From Reticulascus tulasneorum (taxonomy: Eukaryota > Ascomycota > Sordariomycetes > Glomerellales > Reticulascaceae): a stretch of 64,000 nt of DNA. The notes under the pieces were generated by a model. That model did not search any database and was not told the origin of the DNA. It saw only the letters and a program-made list of their open reading frames with translations. A program made the position numbers and the translations under genes. Of the stretch, positions 22,838-35,051 are shown piece by piece (position 1 is the stretch's first letter; every line of letters starts with the position of its first letter). The DNA is taken from contig LSAX01000004.1 in NCBI GenBank assembly GCA_001557505.1, positions 248,001-312,000 on the forward strand, in the 5' to 3' direction.

Positions 22838-23890
22838 ATGTGGCGCAAATCGTTCGAATCTAGGACCATCAACATTCACAAACAAGCATCAAATCCGATC
22901 TTCAGATACATTGATATGAGTGATACAAATGCTATCAGCGCCATACTGGCACATATCCTCCCTAGAATCAAGTCACATCGCCTGGAAGGGTCTGGCCCAT
23001 TTATTTTCGGCCTTTCCGGTCTCCAGGGTAGCGGCAAGTCGACATGGGCTACAGCTCTCGCTGAAAGTCTCAACAACCAGCACGGCATTAGAACCTGCAC
23101 TCTATCGCTAGACGACTTGTACCTAGACCACGCGAACTTGGTACGCGTCCGAGATGCAAATCCAACAAATGTTCTTCTACGCAATCGAGGCCAGCCAGGG
23201 ACGCATGATGAACGGCTTGCCAAAGAATTCTTCGACTCTCTAGGACCTGCTTCCTCTGTGGAAGAGCGTCAAGGCGACATCCGTTTGCCATCTTTCGACA
23301 AAAGCCAGTTCCACGGGGAGGGGGACCGTGTGCCCTGGGATCAGTGGCAAAGTGTGCCTCGGAACCCTCCTTTAGATGTATTAATCTTCGAAGGCTGGTG
23401 TGTCGGATTCCAGCCACTAGAGAACACTGAGGTGGAGGCAAAATGGGCAGCTGCGAAGAAAGCTGTGTCTTCTCCAGACGCAATTGAGATCAATGCTAGG
23501 CTTCCGGACTCAGCTACGACTGAGACTTTGGCACAGCATGAACTTAGCGACTTGCTGACTGTCAATGAGAACCTTGGCCGATATTGTAGCACTTTCATGG
23601 GACCGTCGCATCTCAATTGTCTCGTGTGCCTAAGCACTGATGATCTGGGCAACGTCTATCGCTGGCGGATCGAACAGGAACATGCATTACTAAAATCGAA
23701 GGGTTCTGGTATGTCGGATGAACAAGTAGTCAAGTTTGTGGAGGGGTATATGCCGGCCTACGAGTTGTATCTCGATCGCTTGGTCGGCGAATCATTCTGG
23801 GGCCGCGAAGTGTCAGCATCCGGACAAAGGAAGCACTTGCGCGTTGTTTTGGATGTCAGTAGAACTGTTAGTAGCATCACAGAGCAATAA
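22838..23890 (+). CDS. D-glycerate 3-kinase (Tda10/GLYK-like P-loop kinase)
   Basis: ATP-dependent kinase of the plant GLYK / yeast Tda10 family, expected to make 3-phosphoglycerate from D-glycerate. One exon. I start at the ATG at 22838 (350 aa); the in-frame ATG at 22916 (324 aa, MSDTNAISAILAHILPRIK) fits the family length slightly better and is equally likely. Motifs: Walker A GLQGSGKSTWA, the LSLDDLYLDHANL block, NRGQPGTHDERLAKEF (the family-specific glycerate kinase signature), LIFEGWCVGFQPL, YRWRIEQEHALLKSKG and the C-terminal VEGYMPAYELYLDRL. No targeting signal is obvious, so probably cytosolic. It faces the TtuC-type dehydrogenase gene across a shared promoter and precedes an ACS permease gene, which together suggests it handles D-glycerate produced from tartrate. 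Confidence 0.92.
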   Translation: MWRKSFESRTINIHKQASNPIFRYIDMSDTNAISAILAHILPRIKSHRLEGSGPFIFGLSGLQGSGKSTWATALAESLNNQHGIRTCTLSLDDLYLDHANLVRVRDANPTNVLLRNRGQPGTHDERLAKEFFDSLGPASSVEERQGDIRLPSFDKSQFHGEGDRVPWDQWQSVPRNPPLDVLIFEGWCVGFQPLENTEVEAKWAAAKKAVSSPDAIEINARLPDSATTETLAQHELSDLLTVNENLGRYCSTFMGPSHLNCLVCLSTDDLGNVYRWRIEQEHALLKSKGSGMSDEQVVKFVEGYMPAYELYLDRLVGESFWGREVSASGQRKHLRVVLDVSRTVSSITEQ

Positions 23891-24333
23891 TCAAGCCCCG
23901 TCACTTTGTTCTAGACTTTTAAGCCGTGTTCAAGGAGGGGGCAATGTCCGCACAATGGAAGACCTGGTCTAGGACCTTACAGACGCCATGTGGTAATGAT
24001 TAGAGAAGCACCGATTCGTTCACTGATTTCCCCAGATTCACCCCGCGTTTCCCCCACAACCCCGGCGGCCTTATCTTTGTCCGTTAAAGGGGGTTTGGCT
24101 TTCCCCCATGCAAATCTCACTACCTACGGGCACTGAATTAAATCAATACGGGGTATGACAGATACATTGCTATCTCTCAAGACACAGCATATATAATGTT
24201 GATCCTGCCGCAGTGAGTTGTGGAGGATTGGAATCAGACACTTTGGAGTCATATCAGTGTTGATTGCTGCCCACAACCCTGAACACCCTTCCAGGTCTAT
24301 TACTGAGATCAGAACCAAGCGCATTGAATCGGC
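23891..24333. other. Promoter of the ACS permease gene
   Basis: Intergenic; carries CGG-N12-CCG site 2. No other gene. Confidence 0.55.
24066..24083 (+). promoter_or_regulatory. CGG-N12-CCG element (site 2)
   Basis: CGGCCTTATCTTTGTCCG, about 250 nt upstream of the ACS permease ATG. It matches site 1 at 15 of 18 positions. The spacer also contains TTATCT, i.e. AGATAA on the other strand, a GATA-factor core. Confidence 0.6.
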
Positions 24334-25937
24334 ATGTCTCAACCTACAAAGCAGACTGATTTGAGTCAAGTGGAGCGCGACGTCGAATCAAAACCAATGG
24401 CCTTCCTTGTCGAATCATCGCCAGACGGCAATGAGAAAGGAGTTGTTGTCAGAGAAGGCGCAGATTACTCTGGCGCCGTGGCGAAAACAGACGCAAAGGA
24501 GATTGCACTCGTGCGAAAGCTCGACTGGCGTATCATGCCTACGCTGTGGGCAATGTATTTCTTGAATTATGTAAGTGTTCTACATCATTTCGCACTTTAG
24601 TAGACAACTATTAACCTTGGCCAGCTGGATCGAAACGCTATCGCACAAGCTAGGCTTAACGGCCTGGAGGATGACCTTGGCTTGCATGGCTCCCAGTATA
24701 ATACTTGCATCTCGATTCTGTTTGTCGGGTAAGTTTTTAAATGCCATAATCCTGCAAAACCCCAAACGAATACTAACAACTGAATAGATATTTGCTCATG
24801 CAGGTACCCTCAAACATGTTGATGTCATCGTCAAAGATCCGACCATCCATATATATGTCATCTTGTATGATGGCATGGGCCGTTGTCTCAGCGTGTACCG
24901 CCCTAGTAAAGAACTACACTGGTCTTGTTCTTGTCCGCTTTTTCCTTGGTGTCGCCGAGGCACCATTCTATCCTGGCGCCATATACATGCTATCGATCTT
25001 TTATACCCGAAAGGAGATTGCAACTCGATTGTCCATCCTATACTCTGGCAATATTTTCGCTACGTCATTCTCAGGTCTTATCGCCGCTGCCGTCTTCAAT
25101 ACGATCGATGGGAATCATGGCCTGAAAGGTTGGAGGTGGCTCTTCATCGTCGAGGGTTGCTTAACCTTTGGAATGGCTTTGATTGGAATGTTCACTCTGG
25201 CCGATAGCCCTCTCACCACTCGCTGGTTGACCCAGGAGGAGCGCCAGCTCGCCCATGACCGAATGGTCAGGGATACCGTTGGTCTGGAAGAGAGCAAAGG
25301 TGCACGAGCTGGGTTTGCTCAAGCTCTTCGGGACCCTCGATTATACCTCCTATGCTTCATTCAAAACATGCATTTATCAGCGTGTTCGTTCAACAACTTC
25401 TTCCCCACGGTTGTTGGCTCCCTTGGATTCAACCCAACTATCACACTCGTATTAACATGCCCTCCATATCTTGTTTCTGGAATTTTCGGCTACTTTGCTG
25501 GACTATCATCAGGCAAATACAACGAGCGAACGTGGCATATCACCGCTTGTATGGGGATGGCCGTGATAGGATTCACCATCTCTAGCGCAACCCTCAACAC
25601 TCCAGCCCGATACCTCTCTTGTTTCATGTTCGCCAGTGGCGCATACGCCGTTAACTCAATGATTCTTGGATGGGTGTCGGCGACTCTAGGCCAAACTCCC
25701 GAGAAAAAGGCTGTCAGTCTTTCGGTAGTCAATGTGGTCGCAAATGCATCGTATATTTACACCGCCTACCTATATCCAAAATCTGACGGTCCGCGGTACC
25801 TAACAGCCATGGCAAGCAATGCCGGGTTTGCAACTGCGAGCATCTTGGCAACTTGGGCATTGAGAGTATGGCTAATTCAAGGCAACAAGAAACTTGCCAA
25901 GTCTGGAAGATCGGATGGGATTATGTATGCCTACTAA
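24334..25937 (+). CDS. MFS permease, anion:cation symporter (ACS/Dal5) family
   Basis: Plasma-membrane carrier of about 496 aa from exons 24334-24570, 24625-24728 and 24788-25937. The cytosolic N-terminal tail (about 70 residues) is followed by twelve predicted membrane spans. ACS hallmarks: ALVRKLDWRIMPTLWAMYFLNY, then LDRNAIAQARLNGLEDDLGL right after intron 1, and FLGVAEAPFYPGAIYMLSIFYTRKE in the TM4-TM5 region. Family members carry organic anions such as allantoate, nicotinate, and (bacterial TtuB) tartrate, by proton symport. Substrate cannot be deduced from sequence alone. Its place beside a TtuC-like dehydrogenase and D-glycerate kinase, with the same promoter element, makes tartrate or a related hydroxy acid the best guess. 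Confidence 0.93.
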
Positions 25938-26320
25938 GACTAGAGGGAATCTTGATGTTGTGCCTTTCTCGGCTAGCACCTGGACTTTGTGCCCACGCTT
26001 GCTATTATTTAGTTGAAACTTAAGTCTAAGGGATCAGGCGGTGTCAGTCCAGGTCGGCAATATCCAATTGTTAAGTTTTTAATTCAACTCCTAATCAACG
26101 TGAAGCAATAGGCCGCTTGATTATTTTCATCCGAATCACAAGTTCATAGCCGTATAATTGGTTCTTGCTGTACCGCCTCATCTGTATTTCTTTCGAGAAT
26201 AGATTTCACGCTATAGCAAAACCATAATCACATAGTGTAGATATTGCAAACATAGGACACTCAAAAGTCAATGCCACGTCTAGATGGCAATTGGAGATGC
26301 TCATACATATCATATTATAT
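25938..26320. other. Intergenic between convergent genes
   Basis: 3' flanks of the ACS permease and the fungal_trans regulator. No gene seen. Confidence 0.5.
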
Positions 26321-28681
26321 TCATCTCATAAATGCCCACATTGGGTCCATGAAAGGATCTAGCTGCGTCGCCGCGAGGAACGGAAAATCTATGGCACTAA
26401 ATTCGTCACCAAAGAGTTGTTCATACCATACTAATGGCTCCTGCTGTTCATCTAGACGATTTTGTGGCATCAGAGACGGAGCCTGCGTGAATGTCGAGGC
26501 GCCAGGGAAGCTGGGCGGCTCCAAGTGATTTGATAGCGACTCTGGCTCATAATCCTGTTGTTCTTCCAATCTCTCCATGCTTAGCTCGGGTCGGTGTCCC
26601 TGCTGCCAGTCGCCAGCTCTGGTGGCTGTGTGAGATGGCATAAGTTCCAAGATGTTGGGCGAGCTCCAAACCGCACTGCTGGCGTTGTCTATGGGAGGTT
26701 GTCTTCGAGGCAAATGGTCCTCTCCCATTCCAGTTGACGCAGACACCGTAGGAGAAAACGCCCCTTCATCCTGAGACTGTGTAGTTCTTGGCCTAGAGAT
26801 AGATGACTGGGGGCTCACTGGCCCAATGGACGGATCGTCAATGGCTGATAAAGGGTCTACAGGGCGACCTTTTGAGCTGACGGCTCGCTGGTGGTATTTG
26901 GGCATTACAGCTTGGTTCGTTGACTGAGTACTAGTATTGAGCCCGAGGGAATTATTCAGCTTTGTTTGTTCGCGTAGGGCAGATTCAAGTTCATCAACCG
27001 CTGAGATACAATACTCTGGCCAAGTTGTGTCGCGGGTGGCAATGTGCTTTAGAACCTGTCTGCCTTGTTCTGTATATCTAAAGAAAATAAGCATTCATAT
27101 GAAAGAATCGGGAGAAAAGATTCACCTTAAAACCGTAGCTGTCGGAAGCTGTTGTTCAAAGGCTGCATAGACCAGGATGAAAGTACTAATCCATATTGCC
27201 CATGTGAACGATGGCCATACCAATGGTACTAAGAAGCGGGTACCTCCTTGGATCTCTGCCGAAGAATATGCAACCTGATGCCGCCTCATCGTCGTTATGA
27301 TCGATCTTGCAGCAGCAATACAATTTTGTAAAGCAGTAGCATAAGAGGTACTGTCAGTACCTGACGCCATGAGTGGTCGATTGAGTGAAATGACAGATTC
27401 ATATTTGAGGAGGAGTAGAAGCACTCTGTTGCCGGGAGTTGTCAAGCTATCCGATCCTACATCTCCTGCGTTGTTTGGCTCCTCGGCATAATCGCCGGCT
27501 TCATTTTCGACAGTGTCGTGGATCTCGTTTCCCCATTTTGCGAGTTCTGCTTGGACCATTTCGGCTCGTTCATTCGTATCGTGTCTGAAATTTGCGGTCT
27601 TGTTCCTCAACTCAAGAATAAGCCCTCTGATTCTTGCGTGCTTGGAAAGAAATTTCAGCATCTGCAAACGACTGTCATCTGGATCTGGAGCGTTGGTGGT
27701 CGCGTGTGGCGTATCATGGAGTTCCTCGCCTGGATAGCAGACATCTATGTCATCATCATGGATATCCAACGGAAGTCCGAGGGATTGACATATGAACCTC
27801 TCGGCACAATAAATTGACCAAAATACGCGTCGGCGTATCTGTGCTTCATTCGGCGTGAATAGAGGAAACCGTACAGGGCAACGGTGCAAACCCAAATGGA
27901 AAGCCATTCGGACGATCAGACCACCAAGCCGGGATGCCGAGTTCAAACGTAACATAGACATGAGAAAGAGCTGGACACAGAGTGCGGCTTGCGTTGCGCG
28001 TATTGAGGCAGGCTGAAAGAAAGCGAATTGGACGCCCGACAAAGCGTCATCAATAGACGAGAAAACAAGGTTGGCTGGAATATGGGGGTGGACGGCCCCG
28101 CCTTGACGGCTATCTGCAAGAGAAATAGACATGACTGACCGAACAATTAAGCGGTCGGCAGGGCTGATAGAATTAATCCCAGATTTGCTAACATCCTCAA
28201 ATGTCCTCAGAACATCTGGGGCGTGAAGAAATGGCAATGCCGAATGCCAAGTCTCAAAGTAGCTGGCGCTCCACTCGACGAGATCTTCAAAAGCCGGGAG
28301 TGGAGCATCGGCCGCCGTATCCGCCATGATCTCTTGTGATCTCCAGAGCGGCTGCGCATTGCCTCCTCGAGATGTCGAGCCCTGGTGCAGTTGGTCATCC
28401 TCGCCGGGGACGAGGTCATTGGTAGCCTGGTCGAGAGGATTTCTGGTAGTAGACTTTTGTGCAAGCCTTACATAGACGCTTCGAATGAAGTGGATACCGG
28501 AGCCACTCCCCACAAACCTGGCCGTATCATGTTTGCCCGTATCTCGCATTAAGCCATACTCGCGGGATTTATGCGCCGACGAAACGGAGCGTTTTCTTTT
28601 CAGCTGCTGACCTTGAGATCTCGCTAGGTAGCCGGTGCCGGGGGTCTCCGATCCAGACCTGGGGGTCTCAGCGGACTGCAT
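26321..28681 (-). CDS. Fungal_trans-domain regulator lacking a zinc cluster
   Basis: Nuclear-type regulatory protein of about 770 aa; exons 28681-27126 and 27077-26321. The N-terminus is basic (KRKRSVSSAHKSR) and continues TARFVGSGSGIHFIRSVYVRLAQ. In full-length fungal regulators that wording normally follows the zinc cluster and linker. The fungal_trans (fungal-specific TF) domain occupies roughly residues 110-400: YFETWHSALPFLHAPDVL, GGLIVRMAFHLGLHRCPVRF, RRRVFWSIYCAERFICQSLG, HDDDIDVCYPGEE. The C-terminus is Gln/Ser/Pro-rich and acidic, ending in DPMWAFMR. No CX2CX6C motif is found in the protein or on this strand just upstream. A short Zn2Cys6 protein is encoded divergently 255 nt away, so the two may be halves of one former activator. 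Likely controls the neighbouring tartrate-type genes; that is inference. Confidence 0.88.
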
Positions 28682-28828
28682 GATTTGATGTCCGACAGAG
28701 ATCCACCATCATCCTAATGGTACCGGAAGATGGAGAGCCCAAGTTTGGTCTGAAAGAGGTAGAGGAGAGCTGGCATGTGGATGGTTGTTGGAGGGAGTCA
28801 CGTGAGAGACACTGACAACAAACTTGGC

Positions 28829-28846
28829 CGGAGAAAGATAACCCCG
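28829..28846 (-). promoter_or_regulatory. CGG-N12-CCG element (site 3)
   Basis: On the minus strand CGGGGTTATCTTTCTCCG, between the divergent starts of the two regulator genes (148 and 91 nt away). Its spacer shares TTATCTTT with site 2. Suggests autoregulation of the regulators by the factor that controls the block. Confidence 0.55.
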
Positions 28847-28936
28847 CATCATCTCATCCCTCTGCCGAGGTGTTGTTCTTCTTCTTCTTGCCCCCTTTCC
28901 CTCCACTCCGCGTGCCAAGGTACCTTAGTTGATACG

Positions 28937-29773
28937 ATGTCGGATGCAGAAGGACCATCCGGCCAGAATTCGATTGCGTGCGAGTCATGTAGACAGAAAA
29001 AGCGTAAGGTGAGGCGTTCAGTGCAAAGCATCAAAAACTCCTGTTCTAACTCGAGTTCGTTTGTCCTTCAGTGCGACCGCAAGTTGTGAGGCATCCAGCA
29101 GCTACCAACGTTCTCATTATACTTATACTAGACCTAGTCCATTCTGTCTGCAGTGCGTTTCCGAGCCCTCCAAATGCCACTATCCAGAGCTGAATAAAAG
29201 GTACTTTTCATATACTAGACTAGATGAGAGATACTGACGCAGCCTAGGGGGATACCAATTGGCTACCTCAACAAGCTGGAAAGCCGGTTGGCTGAAACAG
29301 AATATGCTCTTCATAAAGTATTAAGTCTCGGCAGCCATCAAGGCGGTCAAGAGCCCGTATGGCCATCCCTAGAGAGATTGAGGGCGAGTAAGGTGGAAAG
29401 AATGACGGAGTGGGAAAGTCTCCCATTGGGATCAATTCCAGATATCAAACACTGGCATCGCCAAAAGATCGCTTCTCAGGAAGGCAAACCCGGGAACGCT
29501 ATCAGTAGAGATTCATCGCTGATGGACCCCACGACGACTGTGTTGCAGGAGCGTGATGCCGATGCATACTCCATGAGTCCTTCATCAGTCGGCATTGCGA
29601 CTGAAAGAGCATCAACTCCCGCTCCACCACACACTCCAGTCAATACTCAACCTTATGACCAAGGCATTATTCCCCAATCGAATGATGGAGCTTCTAAGGT
29701 TCCCCTGGTTAGCACCGCTGTCACAAGCAAAGCCCAGTTATTGTTGCAGAATCGAAGAAACATTTACTTCTAA
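28937..29773 (+). CDS. Short Zn(II)2Cys6 DNA-binding protein without fungal_trans domain
   Basis: About 226 aa from exons 28937-29008, 29072-29085, 29132-29200 and 29248-29773. The zinc cluster is complete only after splicing: ACESCRQKKRK-CDRKL-PSPFCLQCVSEPSKC, i.e. C-X2-C-X6-C-X8-C-X2-C-X6-C. A linker (NKRGIPIGYLNKLESRLAET) and a short coiled coil with leucine heptads follow, as in Gal4-type dimers. The rest is a Ser/Pro-rich tail ending LLLQNRRNIYF and a stop. No regulatory domain follows; full-length relatives run to 600-900 aa. It could bind inverted CGG triplets as a dimer but would need a partner for activation, or it may act as a competitor or be a 3'-truncated gene. The fungal_trans protein encoded divergently is the obvious candidate partner. 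Confidence 0.8.
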
Positions 29774-31127
29774 TACTATGTCCGCCTTTGTGAAATCATT
29801 CATGCAAATGTGATATGGCTAGACAGTCGCGCAAAGAACTACAGATATTCTATGCTTTCTGTGCATGACAATAATGGCAGGTATTTCATGCGTCGACAGG
29901 GTCGTGTTCTCCCTCGCCATCATCTTCGGCTTGTGCAACATCAATTTCCGGGCGACGGCAACAACAATTGCACTCGGCGCCGGGAGGGCATCCGTTGGTG
30001 CAGCAGGTGATGGCGGCGGTGGTGGTGATTGGGCCGCCCAATCTGCTATTGATTAGCATGGCATCATACTGGGTCTGACCTTGTGCTATATAAAGAATCG
30101 GGTAATTGAAGACAATTACATGCTCCTCGACAACGACAAGAACTTGTTAGGTCGGGGCACGGACTAACCATGTACCGGGCTAACTACTCTCCAAGTACCA
30201 AGGTTGGCTGCCCCCCCGTCTAATTGCCTGTCTAACTTGTCTGCGAAACCCGAAAGAATCGCAACGAGTGTCACGGCCAAGGAAGCGGATGGCCTGGAAA
30301 GATCATCCCAAAGGTGGCAAGGTGGGAGAACCCATAAAACCGCCATGGGCGTGGCAATCGGTCCTGATAACCAGGACACTGTCCTCTCTACAACCCAGTT
30401 CCCAGCACCGGACAGTCTACTGATTATTTTCCTTGACCCGGTTAGTTAGGTGCTGAACTCTGGATATGACACCACCAAAACCAACAACTTTGGTGGTGGC
30501 GGCCCCAAAAGTTCCAATGTCCCTGCAGGGGGGCCCCCGGTTTGCCTCCACCACAGGGCCAGGCCGAAAGCTTATCGGAAGGCCTTTTGCAGATCCTAGG
30601 GCGTTTACCTGCATGTCAGTGGGCAATTGGAGCAATGTGTTCCTGATTAAATGTCCAAACCCATTGCCCCCAAAAGCGCCTCCATGAACACCCGTTGCAC
30701 ACCTGCCGCTTTCAATCAACCCCGCCTCGCTCATGTTAGCCGGTGGCTGGCCACGCTTGTATGCAAGGAACCAGTAGCCATCATTCATTCTCCCGCTGAG
30801 TGGACCACAACATGGCTCCAAGTGGAAGGCCGGCTGTTGTCCCTCATTTGATCGTTACATCGTACCGATGCACGACGAGCTGATCCCCGAACTACAGCCA
30901 AAATGCTGCTTTCTCGACCAGTCAGACGTACGGACGTACATAGGCATTGGGATGGTCGCCAGCTCTGGGACGCGCAACTTGGCATCCTACGACATGGGTA
31001 GCTTGCAGCTCTCCGAAGCCATCCCAGGCTCAGCAATCAGTTAAAAGCACATAGATCGCCCAGACTTTTCCGTCGCCCGCCAGTCCGGTGCATCCAATCC
31101 GCTCTCCAACATCTTCGGCCCTTCAAG
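29774..31127. other. Long intergenic region
   Basis: About 1.35 kb. A GGCGGCGGTGGTGGTG-like run lies near 30010-30030. Open frames at 30417-30821 and 30785-31276 look non-coding. Promoter of the M28 aminopeptidase is at the right end. Confidence 0.5.
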
Positions 31128-32745
<1,618 letters not shown>

Positions 32746-32837
32746 TGGTATAGGCCGTGATGAATAGAAGGATATGTTCGTCTTTCATGACGCAGGTTTA
32801 TGCTACTGTATTGTTTAATGACCAAACCATCTCTGTC

Positions 32838-34264
32838 CTACCTGATCCAGTGCTTCTCTAGTAGCTCCCCGAGCCATACTTCCGCTCTCTCCGTGCGCTG
32901 CGTATCTGGCCCCGCGTAGTGCTTCAGCTCCTCAACTGCAAGTTCGCCATACTTCCTTGCATTTTCAAAATCCTCCATCTCCAGATATACTTGTGCAAGC
33001 GTCCCATAGAAATCGCCAACTTGTGCCATCATCCCTTCCTTTTCAATCAAACCCAGCACCTCGTGTGCCAGTTCCCCTACCATGTTCTCGCTTCGGAGCT
33101 CGCGGATATCTAATTCATCGAGTATTCCCTGTATTCTCTTTCTGTTTGAGTCCGAGACCTCCACATCTTGAGGAGAGGTGCAGAATGAGCATGTGCAGTT
33201 GAAGCCCCATCCGCTGAGGACTTGTTGGCGGTCGGGGTACAGCATGTTGAGAGGGGTATCTTGACACAATTAGAACGTAGTGCGTTGGACGGAGAGAGTC
33301 AACAAACAGCTAATGGTCAGCTCTTCACCCGGCTGGATATCTCGGTATGCTTTGACTTCCATCTCGAGCGTTTTACGGGACACCTGAGTAATGGTACTGC
33401 CAGAGGTCAGCATCGCTGCGGGATTTGTCGATAGTCTAAGCACTGCTTACTTTGGCATGCATGCGTGGTTGAGCCTCTAGAATTCAGCTGAGCAAAGGCG
33501 GACTATCTTCATTCGCTACGACCACCTACCGATATCTCGGGATAAAGACCTGAGTGATCCACCCCCTGGAAGTCGACTCGGAAAATATTGGTATTCATAA
33601 TATCCTCTAGGACATGGTCTCCGGCCTCGCCACGTGAAAGCGCAAGAACTCTTTCTCGGTCGCTCAGAGGCAGTTGCTCAAAGGCTCGCTGTAGCATTGC
33701 TCGGTGATGCCTTGGATTAATCACAGCCGACCCGTCCAGAACATCGATTATTGCAGGATAGCCTGTCATGACCACATCATCGCGTCGGATGGTAACGTTG
33801 GCAATGACGCCTTTCCCCTTGCCCCGAATGTTTCTGACCTCATATGGAGGCGGGTTTATGGCACCGGGTCGTCTTGCCTCCCAAGCAGGATTCGAGGGCT
33901 CGAGCATGTCGATCGCGGCGGAGGCGAAGTCGGGCACGGTGATGATGCTTATTCCAGATTGTCCTCGGAAGGTGGAGTACGCGTACACGCAGAACTTAAT
34001 TCGATTATTCCGCATGGGACGTGTGCAGAAGGGCCGGTGAGTCCAGGGATCCCAGGCTCCCATGCGGAATGCTGCTTCGTCGTCTATGAGGGGTGGGCAT
34101 GTTGGTCCTGCGCTGCCTCGAGACTCAAAGGGTTGCAAGGGACCGACAGTATTCCAATGACATCGTTGGTGACTTGATGCATCGCCATCAGCCAGGCAAC
34201 AGAGAACACCAACAGCCAGGAATACGAGCTGCGCAATCAGAGAAAAGAAGTAAGGGAATTCCAT
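32838..34264 (-). CDS. SET-domain protein with N-terminal signal sequence
   Basis: About 423 aa from exons 34264-33530, 33476-33451, 33396-33308 and 33259-32838. The ATG at 34264 begins a hydrophobic leader (FFSLIAQLVFLAVGVLCCLA). The SET domain is split over the introns: IRGKGKGVIANVTIRRDDVV, YPEIS-RLNHACMPN-TITQV, KAYRDIQPGEELTIS-YTPLNMLYPDRQQ, then the post-SET GWGFNCTCSFCTSP. The C-terminal part is helical and TPR-like (VGDFYGTLAQVYLEMEDFENA), as in SMYD-type proteins, but no MYND finger is seen. SET proteins methylate lysines; with a leader the target would be extracytoplasmic, or the leader may be a membrane anchor. The 26-nt second exon carries the RLNHACMPN active-site motif. A TATAAA lies about 110 nt upstream. 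Confidence 0.88.
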
Positions 34265-35051
34265 CCTCGGAGTCACAGACCCATTACATGGGCGATGATA
34301 TCATGTCTAAAGGAGCGGCGCAAGGGTTCCAGCATCGGCGAGGACTGCACGCGGCAGTGGCCGCCTGGGACTTTATAAGGGCGACTTGCGGCATTGGTTC
34401 GTGACGGTAGCAGCCAATGACGATCACAACGAGATATCATTAAATTGATGCTATAATATCCAGATTCGAGCGTGAATGTACAGACGACTCGTCTTCGAAA
34501 TGCCGATTTGATGCAGACAGTGTTGCACGAGCAATGAATACCCAATTAGCCGGCTTGGGGGGACCAGACGAGACAGTTCGTGTGCACCCGGATATGCAAG
34601 GTCTGACAGGAGATCCTCCGTCTGATGGGTTTGGGACGATCCGATGTTCTTGGTTTCCCCCAAAAGGGGAGCAACCAGCCTAGCCAATGGACCACTCTGT
34701 TATGCAAATGCTACCTTCATTAACGTGTGGCGTTTACCAAGTGGGCACCATCATGGTCGGATGTATCCAGAGAATGCAGGCTCACTATTCCCTACGTGCC
34801 TACCCATATTCTGCTTTGTAGATGGTGGAATCTGTGGATGAAGGGGGCTGAAGCTTGGAAGGATTGCTGAGAATGTTTCCATTCGGTTAGCGCCAACGTA
34901 GCCCCTGTACCCATCTTCCCTCTCCCACCACCACCAGCCTAGCATCTCGGTTTAACTCACCTGCGGTGAAGTGCGTCAGCAAGACCTTTTGAAAGGGGGG
35001 TAGAATATATCCGTCCCATCCTCCCTCGACGTCGCGCGCGTCATTCTGCCA
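34265..35051. other. Divergent promoter region
   Basis: Between the SET gene (-) and the small conserved protein gene (+). TATAAA on the minus strand at 34372-34377 serves the SET gene. No other gene. Confidence 0.5.

Noticed and set aside
33397..33450. Apparent frameshift inside the SET domain
   Set aside because: Using the acceptor after CTCTGGCAG gives MPN-TITQVSRKTLEMEV in frame; no indel is needed.
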